Assembly (NCBI RefSeq): GCF_020283565.1
Contig: NC_060059.1
Span: forward strand, 30,237,838 to 30,301,837
DNA length: 64,000 nt
Direction: 5' to 3'
Origin: Trifolium pratense
Taxonomy: Eukaryota > Streptophyta > Magnoliopsida > Fabales > Fabaceae
Shown here in pieces: positions 9,364-19,315 of the stretch. The notes below the pieces were generated by a model. The model made no database searches. It had not been told where the DNA came from and worked only from the letters and a program-made list of their open reading frames with translations. The number at the start of each line of letters is the position of its first letter. Position 1 is the stretch's first letter. The position numbers and the translations under genes are program-made.

Positions 9364-12300
9364 TTAGCTGTAATATTGTTTCAATTTCTGGGCGTTCCAA
9401 GGTCGAGGAAGTTTCTTTCCTCGAAGGTCCTCGAGATAGTATGCACCATTTTCTGTTTTGTCAATGACGCGGTATGGTCCTTCCCAATTGGGTGCAAGTT
9501 TGCCATCCTGGGAGTCTGCATTGCGTCTTAGGACGAGGCTGCCCACCTCGAATTCTCTTTTGATGACTTTGGTGTCATGACGGGCAGCTATTTTCTGCTT
9601 CAGGGTGGCCTCTTTTAAGGAAGCTCCCGTTCGAATTTCTTCGACGAGGTCAAGCTCCTCTCGAAGTGCTTCATCATTTTGCTCCTCGTCTAGAGGTTGC
9701 TCAGTCCGACGAGATGGTTCCCCAATCTCTACGGGGATAACTGCCTCCGTTCCGTATACCATTCGGAAGGGGGTCTCTCCGGTTGTGGAGTGTGGGGTTG
9801 TTGGATAGGCCCAGAGTACATTGTCAAGCTCTTCGACCCATTTCTTTTTGTTTTGGTCGAGTCTTCTTCGTAACCCTCTCAGGATTACTCTGTTGGCTGC
9901 TTCAGCTTGCCCGTTGGTTTGGGGGTGCTCGACCGATGTGAAGTGCTTCTTGGTGCCCAGGGCAACAAGGAATGCTTGAAAATCTTTGTCTGTAAACTGT
10001 GTTCCGTTGTCTGTGACTACCACCTGTGGTATTCCGAATCTAGCTAGCACATTTCTTTTGAAGAAGCGCAGGATTCTGAGTGATGTGATGTCGGAGAGGG
10101 GTTCGGCTTCCACCCACTTTGTGAAGTAGTCCACTGCTACTATTAGGTAGCGATTTTGATAAAGTCCTTTGGTAAAAGGACCAAGTAAGTCCATGCCCCA
10201 CCAGGCGAAGGGCCAGGGGGAAGACAAAGATTTTAGTTCTCGAGGGGGAGCTAAGTGCATATCCCCATGCCTTTGGCATTTGTCACATTTTTTTACGTGG
10301 TCTTTGGCGTCCTGTTGCATAGTAGGCCAATAGTACCCTGCTCGTAGAGCTTTCCTGGCCAGTGACCTTCCTCCCAGATGTTGGGCGTTAATGCCCTCAT
10401 GGACTTCGCGCAGGATGTAATCTGCTGTGTCCTCGTCCACACATTTTAGGAGAGGAATGGAAAATCCTCTCCTGTATAACTTTCCATCAAGGATGACATA
10501 GGAGCAGGCTCTTCGTCTGACTATAGTTGCTTGTTTCTGGTCGTCAGGGAGAGTTCCGTGCTCGAGGAAGTTGTATACTGGAGTCATCCAGCAATCTTTG
10601 TCGCCAATGACATTTATGTCCACAACCTTGCTTGGTTTCTCTATGCTTGGTCGAGGGAGTATCTCTTGGATGACAGATTTGTTTCCGCCCTTCCTTTTTG
10701 TACTTGCCAGCTTGGACAGGATATCTGCCCTTTTGTTATGCTCGCGGGGAACATGTAATATTTCAACAGAGTTGAACTTGGTGATCTTTTCCTTTACTAG
10801 CACTAGGTATTCAGAGAGGTTATCATTCTTGGTCTGATACTCTCCTAGCACCTGTGAGGCGACCAGTTGCGAATCTGTGTAGATTTTTATCTCCTTGGCC
10901 TGTAGGTCCTCGGCCAAACGTAGTCCAGCGAGGAATGCTTCATATTCTGCTTGGTTGTTTGAAGTTGGGAAGGATAGTGCTAGGGACACCTCGATTAGTA
11001 AGCCATTCTCATTTTCAAGAATGATACCTGCTCCTGCTCCTGTGGCGCTTGATGCTCCATCCACAAAGATTGTCCATTTATCTGCTCCGTCCACTGCAGG
11101 GGAGGAGCTCGTCATCTCTGCGACGAAGTCAGCTAGGACTTGGGCTTTTAGAGCTTTTCTGCTCTCGTAACGAATGTCGAATTCTGAGAGTTCGAGGGAC
11201 CATTTGAGCATCCTGTCCGCCATATCTGGTCGGCCAAGCAAAGACTTGATTGGTTGGTCTGTTCGGACCACAATTGTATGGGCCAGGAAATAATGTCTTA
11301 GTCTCCTCGCAGCATAAACTAGTGCAAGGGCTATTTTTTCAATTTGTTGGTACCTTAGTTCAGGACCCTGCAAGGCTTTACTCGTAAAGTATACTGGTTT
11401 CTGCCCTTCGTTTGTCTCACGAATAAGAGCTGCACTTACAGCCTCTGAGGCGACGGAAAGGTACAGGTATAATACCTCCTCGTCATTTGGTCGTGAGAGG
11501 ACAGGTGGCTCTGATAATGCCTTTTTCAGATGTTGGAGAGCTTGCTCGCATTCATCTGTCCATTCGAAGACTGCTTCTTTCTTTAGTAATTTGAAAAAGG
11601 GAAGTGCATGTTGTGCTGATTTGGATACAAATCTGGAAAGCGATGTTAGCATTCCATTAAGAGTTTGTATGGACTTCTTATCGCTCGGAGTGGGGAGCTC
11701 GGCAAAAGCTCTGCACTTGTCAGGGTTGGCTTCAATTCCTCGCTCGGTTAGGTAAAACCCCAGGAATTTTCCTGCTCGGACCCCGAAGGTGCACTTCTCT
11801 GGATTGAATCTCATGTTGTATTTCCTGGCCTGCTCGAACACCTTTCGAAGGTGCACGACATGGTCGAGTTCCTCGGGGGATTTTACGATCATGTCGTCCA
11901 TGTATACCTCGAGCATGTCTCCTATTTGTCCTCGGAAGACTTTGTTCATCATTCGCTGGTATGTAGCTCCTGCATTTTTGAGACCGAAGGGCATTACGTT
12001 GTAGTAATAGTTGCCCGACTCGGTCATGAAAGCTGTTTTTTCTCTATCTGCTACTGCCATTGGAATTTGGTTATAACCTGAATAAGCATCCATAAAAGAC
12101 AATAATTTAAAGCCAGAAGAATTATCAACAAGTCTATCAATGCAAGGTAAGGGATAAGAGTCTTTAGGGCAAGCCCTGTTAAGATCGGTATAATCACAAC
12201 ACATCCTCCACTTTCCATTAGATTTTTTGACGAGTACAACGTTGGACAGCCAGGTTGTATACCTGGCCTCCGAAATGAAATTTGCCTCTAAGAGGTCTTT

Positions 12301-14226
12301 TACACATTTTTCTGCAGCCTCCGATTTCTCAGGAGACTGCCTACGCCTACGTTGTACAATGGGAAGTGCAGTAGGATCAATAGTCAGCTGGTGACATGCT
12401 ACGTTGGGGTCCAAGCCGGGCATCTCGGAAGCGTGCCAGGCGAACAGATAAGCATTTTCCTTCAAGCAGGCTTCAAGTTGCTTCCTAGCAAGTTCGGGGA
12501 GCCCAGTCCCAATCTTCACTGCCCTGCTCGGGTCTTCTCCGAAGGGCATCAGCTCGAACTCCCCGTCTGGAACCGGACGACGGTGCTCTTGGCTTGCCTC
12601 GTCGTCTTCCTTCTTCTCCTTGCGGAGCTTCTTCTCATCTTTGTTTTCCTGTTTGGAAAAGCGGCTGTCGAGGTCGATGGAGCTGATTTCTGGCAAGGGC
12701 AGGGAAGTTGTTGCCTTGGACTTCTTGGACTCGGGGAGCTGCCCGATGTATTCATTTCCTTTGGAGGATGCATTGAAGACTCTCCTTGCAGCTTCAATGT
12801 CTCCATGCAGTGTCGCAACTTGGCCTTTATGAGTATAATACTTCATCTTGAGGTGGGCAGTTGAAGGGACAGCCATTAAGTCAGCAATAGCTGTCCGGCC
12901 CAGGATGCACTGGTAGAGAGAAGGGCAGTCTACTACCAGGAATTTCACTTTGATGGTCTTTGAAGTTTCTTCAGAGCCAACGGTGACTAGCAGGTCTACA
13001 TGGCCCCATGGCTTAGTTGTTGCTCCATTAAATCCGGAGAGATCAGATCCAAAATAAGGAGTGAGGTAGGTTTCATCTAGTTGCAGAGTCTTGAAAAGTT
13101 GGGAATACATGATATCACAGGAGCTTCCTTGGTCGACCAGTACCCTGCGGACGTCCATATTTGCCATGTCCACTCTGATGAGCAGGGGTATCTGGGAGTT
13201 TGCAGTTCCACCGGGCAGCTCTTCCATATAGAAGGCTAAGGGCTTTGATTGCCCTTTCGGTTTATCTAAAGTTGCGCTCAGGTTGGAGGAGCCATCTATC
13301 AATTCTTCAAACTTTCTCTTGATGGATCCCACAGTCTGTTTGTCAAAACCTCCACCAGAGATAACCATAGCTTGGGCAAGTGCGTCCCATTTGTTCAGTG
13401 TGGGAGCAACATAGGTGTCGTCCAAGTAGTCAGGGACAAAGAAGTCTTCAGGTCTGGAGATGGCAAGGGCAACTGGCTTGTGCCCGGATTTTTCTGGTGC
13501 AGCTTCTTCAGTGTTGCTGGTCTCAGCAGCTTCTGCCCGGGGAGCATTGCCCCTCTTCACGTATTGTTTGATTTGCCCATTTCTAATCAAAATTTCAATG
13601 GCATCCTTCAATTGGATGCAGTCGTCAGTCAGATGGCCGTAACCTTTGTGGTACTTGCAGTATTTGCTCTTGTCTTGGCCAGGCTTTGTGGGTTGTTGTC
13701 TTGGAAATTTAATTCCTGCTCTAGTGAACTCAGCTGAGTTGCACTCTTTCCAAATTTCTTCCCGAGTTTTACTAAGGGGAGTATAGTTGCTGAAAGTGCT
13801 GGGAGGTCCACGGGGTTCTCTAGGCCTTTCGCCTCTTCGTCTTCCTCCTCCTCGGCTGGACTGTTCAGCATTTGAATGAGGAGCAGACTGGTTGTTTCCT
13901 GCTCGCCCATAACGGGCAGCATCTGCAGCTTGTTGTTCCTCATATTGGATGTAGGCTTGAGATTTAAGGAGGAGGTCGCTAAAGGTGCGTGGTTTTTCAA
14001 TTCCCACGGCTCTTGCAAAGTCACTATTTGGCCTAAGGCCCCTTTGTAGCAGGTATTTCTTCATGTCATCAGTTGTTTCTACCTGGACGGCTTCCTTGTT
14101 GAACCTCTCTATGAAACTGCGGAGAGATTCATTATCAGCTTGGAAGATTGCGTCCAGGACTGCTTCAGTCTTTGGCTGCTTGCGGGAAGCAGTGAAGTGC
14201 CTGCAGAATTGGTCGGTCAGATCCAT
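9364..14226 (-). CDS. Gag (C-terminal part)-Pol polyprotein of the Tat element
   Basis: An open frame of 1620 codons. Residues 1-100 are the C-terminal part of the retrotransposon gag domain. C190-x2-H-x4-H-x4-C203 is the zinc knuckle with His replacing the second Cys, usual in this lineage. The protease active site is VDQGSS at about 365. Reverse transcriptase covers about 630-830, with MPFGLKNAGATYQ and YMDD (775-778). The first RNase H is at about 915-1030. A second, archaeal-type RNase H is at about 1050-1175 (FVDGASS, NQAEYEA, YTDSQ). Integrase has H1276, H1283, C1314 and C1317, then D1346, D1406 and E1442 with the D-D-35-E spacing. There is no chromodomain. All catalytic residues expected are present, so the only visible lesion is the TAG just upstream at 14227-14229. 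The product would copy the element in virus-like particles and integrate it in the nucleus. Confidence 0.95.
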   Translation of the reverse strand: MDLTDQFCRHFTASRKQPKTEAVLDAIFQADNESLRSFIERFNKEAVQVETTDDMKKYLLQRGLRPNSDFARAVGIEKPRTFSDLLLKSQAYIQYEEQQAADAARYGRAGNNQSAPHSNAEQSSRGGGRRRGERPREPRGPPSTFSNYTPLSKTREEIWKECNSAEFTRAGIKFPRQQPTKPGQDKSKYCKYHKGYGHLTDDCIQLKDAIEILIRNGQIKQYVKRGNAPRAEAAETSNTEEAAPEKSGHKPVALAISRPEDFFVPDYLDDTYVAPTLNKWDALAQAMVISGGGFDKQTVGSIKRKFEELIDGSSNLSATLDKPKGQSKPLAFYMEELPGGTANSQIPLLIRVDMANMDVRRVLVDQGSSCDIMYSQLFKTLQLDETYLTPYFGSDLSGFNGATTKPWGHVDLLVTVGSEETSKTIKVKFLVVDCPSLYQCILGRTAIADLMAVPSTAHLKMKYYTHKGQVATLHGDIEAARRVFNASSKGNEYIGQLPESKKSKATTSLPLPEISSIDLDSRFSKQENKDEKKLRKEKKEDDEASQEHRRPVPDGEFELMPFGEDPSRAVKIGTGLPELARKQLEACLKENAYLFAWHASEMPGLDPNVACHQLTIDPTALPIVQRRRRQSPEKSEAAEKCVKDLLEANFISEARYTTWLSNVVLVKKSNGKWRMCCDYTDLNRACPKDSYPLPCIDRLVDNSSGFKLLSFMDAYSGYNQIPMAVADREKTAFMTESGNYYYNVMPFGLKNAGATYQRMMNKVFRGQIGDMLEVYMDDMIVKSPEELDHVVHLRKVFEQARKYNMRFNPEKCTFGVRAGKFLGFYLTERGIEANPDKCRAFAELPTPSDKKSIQTLNGMLTSLSRFVSKSAQHALPFFKLLKKEAVFEWTDECEQALQHLKKALSEPPVLSRPNDEEVLYLYLSVASEAVSAALIRETNEGQKPVYFTSKALQGPELRYQQIEKIALALVYAARRLRHYFLAHTIVVRTDQPIKSLLGRPDMADRMLKWSLELSEFDIRYESRKALKAQVLADFVAEMTSSSPAVDGADKWTIFVDGASSATGAGAGIILENENGLLIEVSLALSFPTSNNQAEYEAFLAGLRLAEDLQAKEIKIYTDSQLVASQVLGEYQTKNDNLSEYLVLVKEKITKFNSVEILHVPREHNKRADILSKLASTKRKGGNKSVIQEILPRPSIEKPSKVVDINVIGDKDCWMTPVYNFLEHGTLPDDQKQATIVRRRACSYVILDGKLYRRGFSIPLLKCVDEDTADYILREVHEGINAQHLGGRSLARKALRAGYYWPTMQQDAKDHVKKCDKCQRHGDMHLAPPRELKSLSSPWPFAWWGMDLLGPFTKGLYQNRYLIVAVDYFTKWVEAEPLSDITSLRILRFFKRNVLARFGIPQVVVTDNGTQFTDKDFQAFLVALGTKKHFTSVEHPQTNGQAEAANRVILRGLRRRLDQNKKKWVEELDNVLWAYPTTPHSTTGETPFRMVYGTEAVIPVEIGEPSRRTEQPLDEEQNDEALREELDLVEEIRTGASLKEATLKQKIAARHDTKVIKREFEVGSLVLRRNADSQDGKLAPNWEGPYRVIDKTENGAYYLEDLRGKKLPRPWNAQKLKQYYS

Positions 14227-15186
14227 CTATGAGATAACGGAGCGAGGAGCTAGGCTGTGGTACCAGGCCATAACTCCCTTTCTTAGTGTGGTTGGGAAGA
14301 TTCTGCATCTAATTGCTCCGCTGACCCTTAAGAAGTTCAGGGTAGCATTGACTGATGCGATGTGTTCATCTGGGTCAGTAAGTCCATCATAAGCTGGGAG
14401 AGGGGGTGGTCGCTCACATCCCTTTGGAACGGGTGCTTGAAGGATGTCGTGAGATAAAGGGCAGCGGGGATCCTCCTCGTCACTCTCTTGTGAGTTTAGG
14501 GGAGGTGAGCCTTCACGATCAGGAGTTGGGCTCCTGGAGAATTGGTCAGTGTGATGGCTGCGGCTTACTGGCTGCCCTTGTTTGGTCATCAAGCTGAGTC
14601 CCTGGGGAGAATGACGACGAGGAGGTGTTCGGTCCACAATTTTTCCTTTTTTCACGTTTGGAGAAGATATACCCTCGCGGGGAGGGGAGACATGGTCTCT
14701 TTTCCTGCCAGGTTGCTCAATCCTCTCAAGGGCAGGTCGTCGTTGTCTGACAGTTTCCTGACGAGGAGGGGATTGAGAAGTAGGAGTTCTCCTCGGGGGA
14801 GAGTTGTTCCTTGAGAGTCGCTGATTCCTTTCCAAGCGATCGAGTCTCAGATTCTGCTCGTCCATTCGGCGATTCTGGCCTTGGAGAGCTTCGGTGGTTT
14901 GCTTCAGGGCAGCAATGAGTGTTGCTAGTTCAGCATTGGTAACTGAAGCAGCGGACAAGTCGGTCTCTGCTGATTTGCCCTGCTCGGACTGGGGGCGCTT
15001 CCCTGCCTGCTTCTCAGTCAAGACGACCAAGTCGCCATCCTCAGAGGTCCAGGAAGTTTCCTGCCCGTCTCTAGGGTCTGACTCGGGGAGGGCCTGGAGG
15101 TCAGTGATGAGAACAGGAGACAGACGGGGAGAAGATGGAGGAGCAGCGTCCTCAACGTCATTGTTGAAATGAGATGAACTGGCCAT
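14227..15186 (-). CDS. Gag N-terminal part, ended by a TAG inside the gag domain
   Basis: 319 codons starting at the ATG 15186-15184, 90 nt after the 5' LTR. The first 230 residues are low-complexity, rich in P, R, S and Q (RRTPTSQSPPRQ-type), with a DLDRLERN-like short coiled segment. From about 260 the conserved gag fold begins (PPLPAYDGLTDPDEHIASV, CRIFPTTLRKGVMAWYHSL). The frame stops with TAG at 14227-14229 and continues in the same frame into the next 1620 codons, so a single base separates this from an uninterrupted gag-pol. The break lies in the middle of the gag fold. That argues for a nonsense mutation rather than a programmed leaky stop between Gag and Pol. Confidence 0.9.
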   Translation of the reverse strand: MASSSHFNNDVEDAAPPSSPRLSPVLITDLQALPESDPRDGQETSWTSEDGDLVVLTEKQAGKRPQSEQGKSAETDLSAASVTNAELATLIAALKQTTEALQGQNRRMDEQNLRLDRLERNQRLSRNNSPPRRTPTSQSPPRQETVRQRRPALERIEQPGRKRDHVSPPREGISSPNVKKGKIVDRTPPRRHSPQGLSLMTKQGQPVSRSHHTDQFSRSPTPDREGSPPLNSQESDEEDPRCPLSHDILQAPVPKGCERPPPLPAYDGLTDPDEHIASVNATLNFLRVSGAIRCRIFPTTLRKGVMAWYHSLAPRSVIS

Positions 15187-15254
15187 GATGAAAAAGTGAT
15201 TGATTGGTTTTGTTCTTTGGTTTTCTTGCTCGAAATAAAGAAGGGGAGAACTCA

Positions 15255-15275
15255 GATCCCCACAGTCGGCGCCAC
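15255..15275 (-). promoter_or_regulatory. Primer-binding site of the Tat element
   Basis: Directly next to the 5' LTR, the minus strand reads GTGGCGCCGACTGTGGGGAT. The TGGCGCCG start matches the 3' end complement of tRNA-Asp as used by Tat/Athila-type elements. The following bases are less exact, so the tRNA assignment is tentative. Confidence 0.7.
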
Positions 15276-15731
15276 TGATCTTATCTGTTGATCAGAACAG
15301 GTAGAAGGCCAGCTGGAAGTCCGTTGAGCAGGTGGTAGGCAGCAATCCGAGCAGATGGTCCACGGAGGGGGGGTTGTACCTGCAGGTGCTCCGATGCCAA
15401 AGTCAGACAAGGAATAGAGAGCAAAAGAGATACTAGAGAGAAGTTAGAGAGAGAGAATAATTGTGATAATGAATAGTGTTCTACCTTGCTCTCCCAAGAG
15501 GGAGAGTATTTATAGCCCCCAGCTCTGGGCCAAAGGTCCTCTTAGTGGGCTGGACTAGCCAAGGCCCATTAAGAGGGACTGTCAAGATATTACCCTTAGA
15601 TAGTGGGTAGAGTAGTAATTTTACCCTATCTTGGTGGAGAGGTTGTGCCATGCTGACATGGAGGTGGTTGGGCAAGCCATGTGGACTTTGTTAGGGTCTA
15701 GGCTAGACTAGCATTAGTCTAGTCCAGAACA
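15276..15731 (-). repeat. 5' LTR of the Tat element
   Basis: 456 bp, TG..CA. On the minus strand a TATA box (TATAAATA) lies at 15507-15514. A CT-rich downstream stretch probably holds the transcription start, so this LTR would drive gag-pol toward the left. Confidence 0.95.
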
Positions 15732-15736
15732 GGTTC

Positions 15737-16067
15737 CATGTCCCATATTTGGTACGATAAAGATCTTTGTAAGTGCCTTTAATTGATATTCTTAAAGATC
15801 ATTTAATTCCTGCAATTCTCTTAACTTAGAAAAAAATAAGAAAATAATAGGTTAATTTACCTTGTTGCCCTCATAACTTCTCATGCTGACATTTGGCATC
15901 GATCACTATATATTGCCATCAAATCAAATATATTCGTTGTTTTGTGTTGAACCATTTTTTTTTATTTACATGGTCATGCAAAACCTTGAGACATGCAAAC
16001 AACTCTCATAAAAAATATGCTAATCGTGAGTCGTGACATACTTGTTGAATATTCTTTTTCTTCTCTC
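15737..16067. other. Pre-insertion flank of the Tat element, no gene seen
   Basis: AT-rich sequence continuing the interrupted 4.6-kb flank (TTGGACCA before, CATGTCCC after the insertion). Nothing recognisable. Confidence 0.5.
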
Positions 16068-16070
16068 TTA

Positions 16071-17104
16071 GACCATGAGCAATAGGTGTTGAAGGATGAT
16101 GTTGAATGAGTGTTGAAAGTTGAAAATGATTGGAGAAGAGAAGTGTTGAATTTTTTTAACTGTGTTGAATGCTGAAGCATGGGACTTGCGGCACAAATTT
16201 TGTGGTCCAACCATGGCGCGTGCTGCACACGCGTAGATAGGGTGCGTCGGCGAGGCTGTGACGCGGAGAGAGAAGCTGTTGCAGGACACGTGGGGAGCTG
16301 TAATTGGTCGTTCGAATTTTTATTTCATCCATACTTTGAACTCAATTATTTTATTGCAAATTAATTTTTATTTTTTTACCAAAATTCTTGATTCTTTTTT
16401 TGTTTATAAATAGAGACTTGATTCATTTGATTTGGACACAAAAAAAAAACTAATTTTTTCACTATCTTAATCTTATTATTATCTTTCTATTAGTGTTTAT
16501 TTTGAAGTTTTATAACTTATTTTTGCTGCAAATGATAAGTGATGATAATGGGGTGCCAACATAGTTGGGATGTCATAGTTATCATGTGATGCATGTGCAC
16601 GCTAATGTTTTATATAAAAAAAAAAGAAGTTTTAGTATTTTTTTAGTGACTTGGTTCATTACATTGTTTGTGTGTGTATTGCATTTTAAATTACTTGTAT
16701 CGTACTAATTATGTTACTTGTGTATTGCATTTTAAATTACTTGTATCGTGTATTTTAAATTAAGTTAAAATGATTTGTATCGTATAAATTATTTAAATAA
16801 ATTTTGTTTTTATTAAAAAAAAACTAAAAAATAAATTGTTAAGTGTTTATTATTTTAATTTAATTTTAATCGATAATTGTAATTTTATGTAATCATAAAA
16901 ACAAAAATATAAATTTAAATAAGAATATGAAATAAAAATGGTGGGCTAGAGAAAGTGGTAGGGCAGAGTGTTGAATGAAAAAACCATTGGAGAGGATAAA
17001 AGTTGAATGAATGTTGAATGATTAAGTGAAAAAAAGATAAAATGATGTGGAGTATTGGGAAGTGAAAAAATTGTGTTGAAATTTTATAACCATTGTACAT
17101 GGTC
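16071..17104. mobile_element. PIF/Harbinger-type MITE
   Basis: Terminal inverted repeats GACCATGAGCAATAGGTG and the complement of AACCATTGTACATGGTC are flanked by TTA on both sides (16068-16070 and 17105-17107), the Harbinger target site. Subterminal GTGTTGAAT/GTTGAATG motifs recur at both ends. The 1034-bp interior is AT-rich apart from a short GC-rich patch at 16205-16290 and encodes nothing obvious. Confidence 0.82.
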
Positions 17105-17107
17105 TTA

Positions 17108-18328
17108 ACATGCTTTAAATCAACACACTGAAAATCTGTTCAAAATATATCATATCATGAATTTAAGCATGTCAAATCATCATTTATATATCAAGTCATT
17201 ATTTATGTGGAACTAGCGCGTCAGGCAAGCGCGTTCTGCGCCTGCCTGTGTCTAACTTATGTCGGAAAAAAAATATATGTCTTATGTTACTGTGAGTTTG
17301 TTAATAAAAGATTTTTGTTGCTACTAAAAAAATTAAGGGTATTGTTAGTATTATTGTTAAGTGTTATTTCAAATGATAGTGAAGGACAAAATTGACCAAA
17401 CAAAAAGTCAGACCAAACTCTCTTATCTCCTTTATATATTGTTATATTTATGTGGAATATTAAGCTAAGAGCTTAAAAAGACGAAATCTTGACAATAAAG
17501 ACTTTAATAAAAATAATATTATACTTGTTCAAAAAAAAAATATTATAAGGAATAAATTGAAATTCGCTACATAAGGGATAAACACTATTTTATCTTCTTA
17601 ATTTATTTTTTTAAGAAAAAAACTTATCCCTTGATTCTTTTCTCCAACTTTGCTTCTTCAATTTTCATTCAACTTTCAAATTAATGAACTTCTTCATTAT
17701 TTTTGTTTTTTTACTAACATTAAATACTCTCTTCTACGACAAGCAAAAAACTCTTTTCTCCATCTTTCCACTGGTCATTTATTTTCCTCCTTCTCATGTT
17801 TATGTTGTTGCAGAAGTAACCCTTTATCACCTAGTTGGTTTCGAGGTAAATTCCATATTTATAATAGTTATGCATGCTAGCTTTTTAAACTGAATCCTCT
17901 CCAATATTCATATTGTTTTGTTGCATGCAAGTGTGTAGTCAAGATCACATTTTTAGGTATATAACGTTCTTATTTAGATCTAATTTATTATACACGTACT
18001 TTTAAATAGTGCTATTTGTAGTTAGGGTTTTATTGGATTATTTGAAGATTTTTGAAGTTTTGTTTGCTAAAAAAAATCATATAATATTTTAATTGCATGT
18101 GTGTTTTTTAAATTTGTCAACACTACTTGTGTTTTTTTAAAGTGTTTGCTTACATTATTGTTACATTTAAACATATTTTCATTTTTTATTTTGTTGTTGT
18201 GTCCATTTTGTATCCATAGACATGGAAAAACCTCGAGAGAAAATTAGAAACATTAATGATGATAAAGCGATGTGGAAGATTGCTTTTAGAGTTAAAGATT
18301 TTAGATGCAAAAAACAAATAGCATATAG
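17108..18328. other. AT-rich intergenic sequence
   Basis: No gene supported. A GC-rich hairpin (CAGGCAAGCGC / GCGCCTGCCTG) lies at 17222-17248. Short frames at 17650-17893 and an intron-like stretch near 17815-18220 may be a decayed gene, but no domain could be named. Confidence 0.4.
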
Positions 18329-18340
18329 AATTAGTTGTTT

Positions 18341-18376
18341 TTTTATAAAATAAAAAAACTCGATATCCGGCCCTAA
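18341..18376 (-). mobile_element. 5'-truncated SINE copy
   Basis: A 36-bp insert with the 3' end of the SINE at 2656-2828 (CTCGATATCCGG next to an A/T tail). It is flanked by a 12-bp direct repeat AATTAGTTGTTT (18329-18340 and 18377-18388). The tail and target duplication indicate LINE-mediated retroposition with severe 5' truncation. Confidence 0.7.
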
Positions 18377-18388
18377 AATTAGTTGTTT

Positions 18389-19315
18389 GTGATGAACTGG
18401 TAATTAATCAAATATTATATCTTTATATAATAATAATATCTATTTTGCATGCATTTTCTTTGAACTAATTGATCACAGACAAACCTTGACGAAGAATGCA
18501 ATTGGCGATTATCAAATTGTTGGTCACCCAATTGATGAAGACTGACCATGGAGTAGCTTGATGTCAATTCCAAATATAAAGGTGCTAGTAACATTTTCTA
18601 ACGCACACTTTTTTATTGGTTAAAATTTATATGGATCTCATACAAATTATATGGATCCACGTTATTTTATGGGAAATTTAAATCAATAAAAAAAATGTGT
18701 TGAAATGTGTATGTTAAAAAGTGTGTTATTAACATTCTTCTTGCTAATAACATATCCATATCCTTGATATATTCAATTCTTGGTCTCGAGATGATGAAGA
18801 CTCCTAGATGCAGCTCCAAACAGGTTTTTGTTCCAAAGACATACTTAAAATGATTTTTTATCTGGACACATACTCTCAATACTTTAGAAAATTGTTCTAA
18901 CGTCACTCTCTCATTCTACTTTTATTTTTTCTCCTTTCACTATTTATAATTTTCTTTATAAAAAACTATTTATCTCTCTTTCTCTCTTTCCTAACCATTT
19001 TTAACGTTTTTATCGTTTTATATTTTCACACACCATCCACCAGGACCGTCACTGACTATTTAATTCGGAGATCCCCAAAGATTTACAAAAATGTACACCA
19101 AATAAAAAAATACAATTATTTTTTTTTTTAAAAATAACATCAATAACATTAAAAGTAGTTATTCATCCTTGTAACTAACATAAAATGAAAGTCATAATAT
19201 ATCAATAGTAAATTTTCCCCTTTCGTGTAAATATTCCCCTTTCGTGTAAAATAAAATCTATAGTAAATTTTCCCCTTTCGTGTAAATATTGTTCTTGATC
19301 ATAATATATCAATTG
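18389..19315. repeat. AT-rich region with short repeats, no gene
   Basis: Three copies of a TTTTCCCCTTTCGTGTAAAT-type unit lie at 19210-19285. A loosely palindromic segment at 18590-18720 (TAACGCACACTTTTTTA versus TTAAAAAGTGTGTTA) may be a decayed MITE. No coding region is supported. Confidence 0.45.

Larger units (their letters stand above)
4691..15731 (-). mobile_element. Complete Ty3/gypsy retrotransposon, Tat lineage, with antisense gene
   Basis: Two near-identical LTRs (4691-5145 and 15276-15731; TG..CA; about six differences in 456 bp by eye) bound an 11,041-bp element. It is flanked by a perfect 5-bp target duplication GGTTC (4686-4690 and 15732-15736). Order on the minus strand: 5' LTR, primer-binding site, gag, protease, reverse transcriptase, RNase H, a second archaeal-type RNase H, integrase, a long non-coding stretch, purine-rich tract, 3' LTR. 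Two RNase H domains, no chromodomain, and a divergently coded extra gene between pol and the 3' LTR mark the Tat/Retand group. The few LTR differences imply a recent insertion. One in-frame stop interrupts gag and one interrupts the antisense gene. Confidence 0.95.

Noticed and set aside
14227..14229. Programmed stop-codon readthrough between Gag and Pol
   Set aside because: The TAG lies inside the conserved gag fold, not between Gag and protease, so a nonsense mutation is the simpler reading.
12352..14392. Plus-strand frames of 120-170 codons opposite gag-pol
   Set aside because: They lie opposite conserved protease, gag and RT sequence and have no promoter or domain; the true antisense gene is at 6358-8385.
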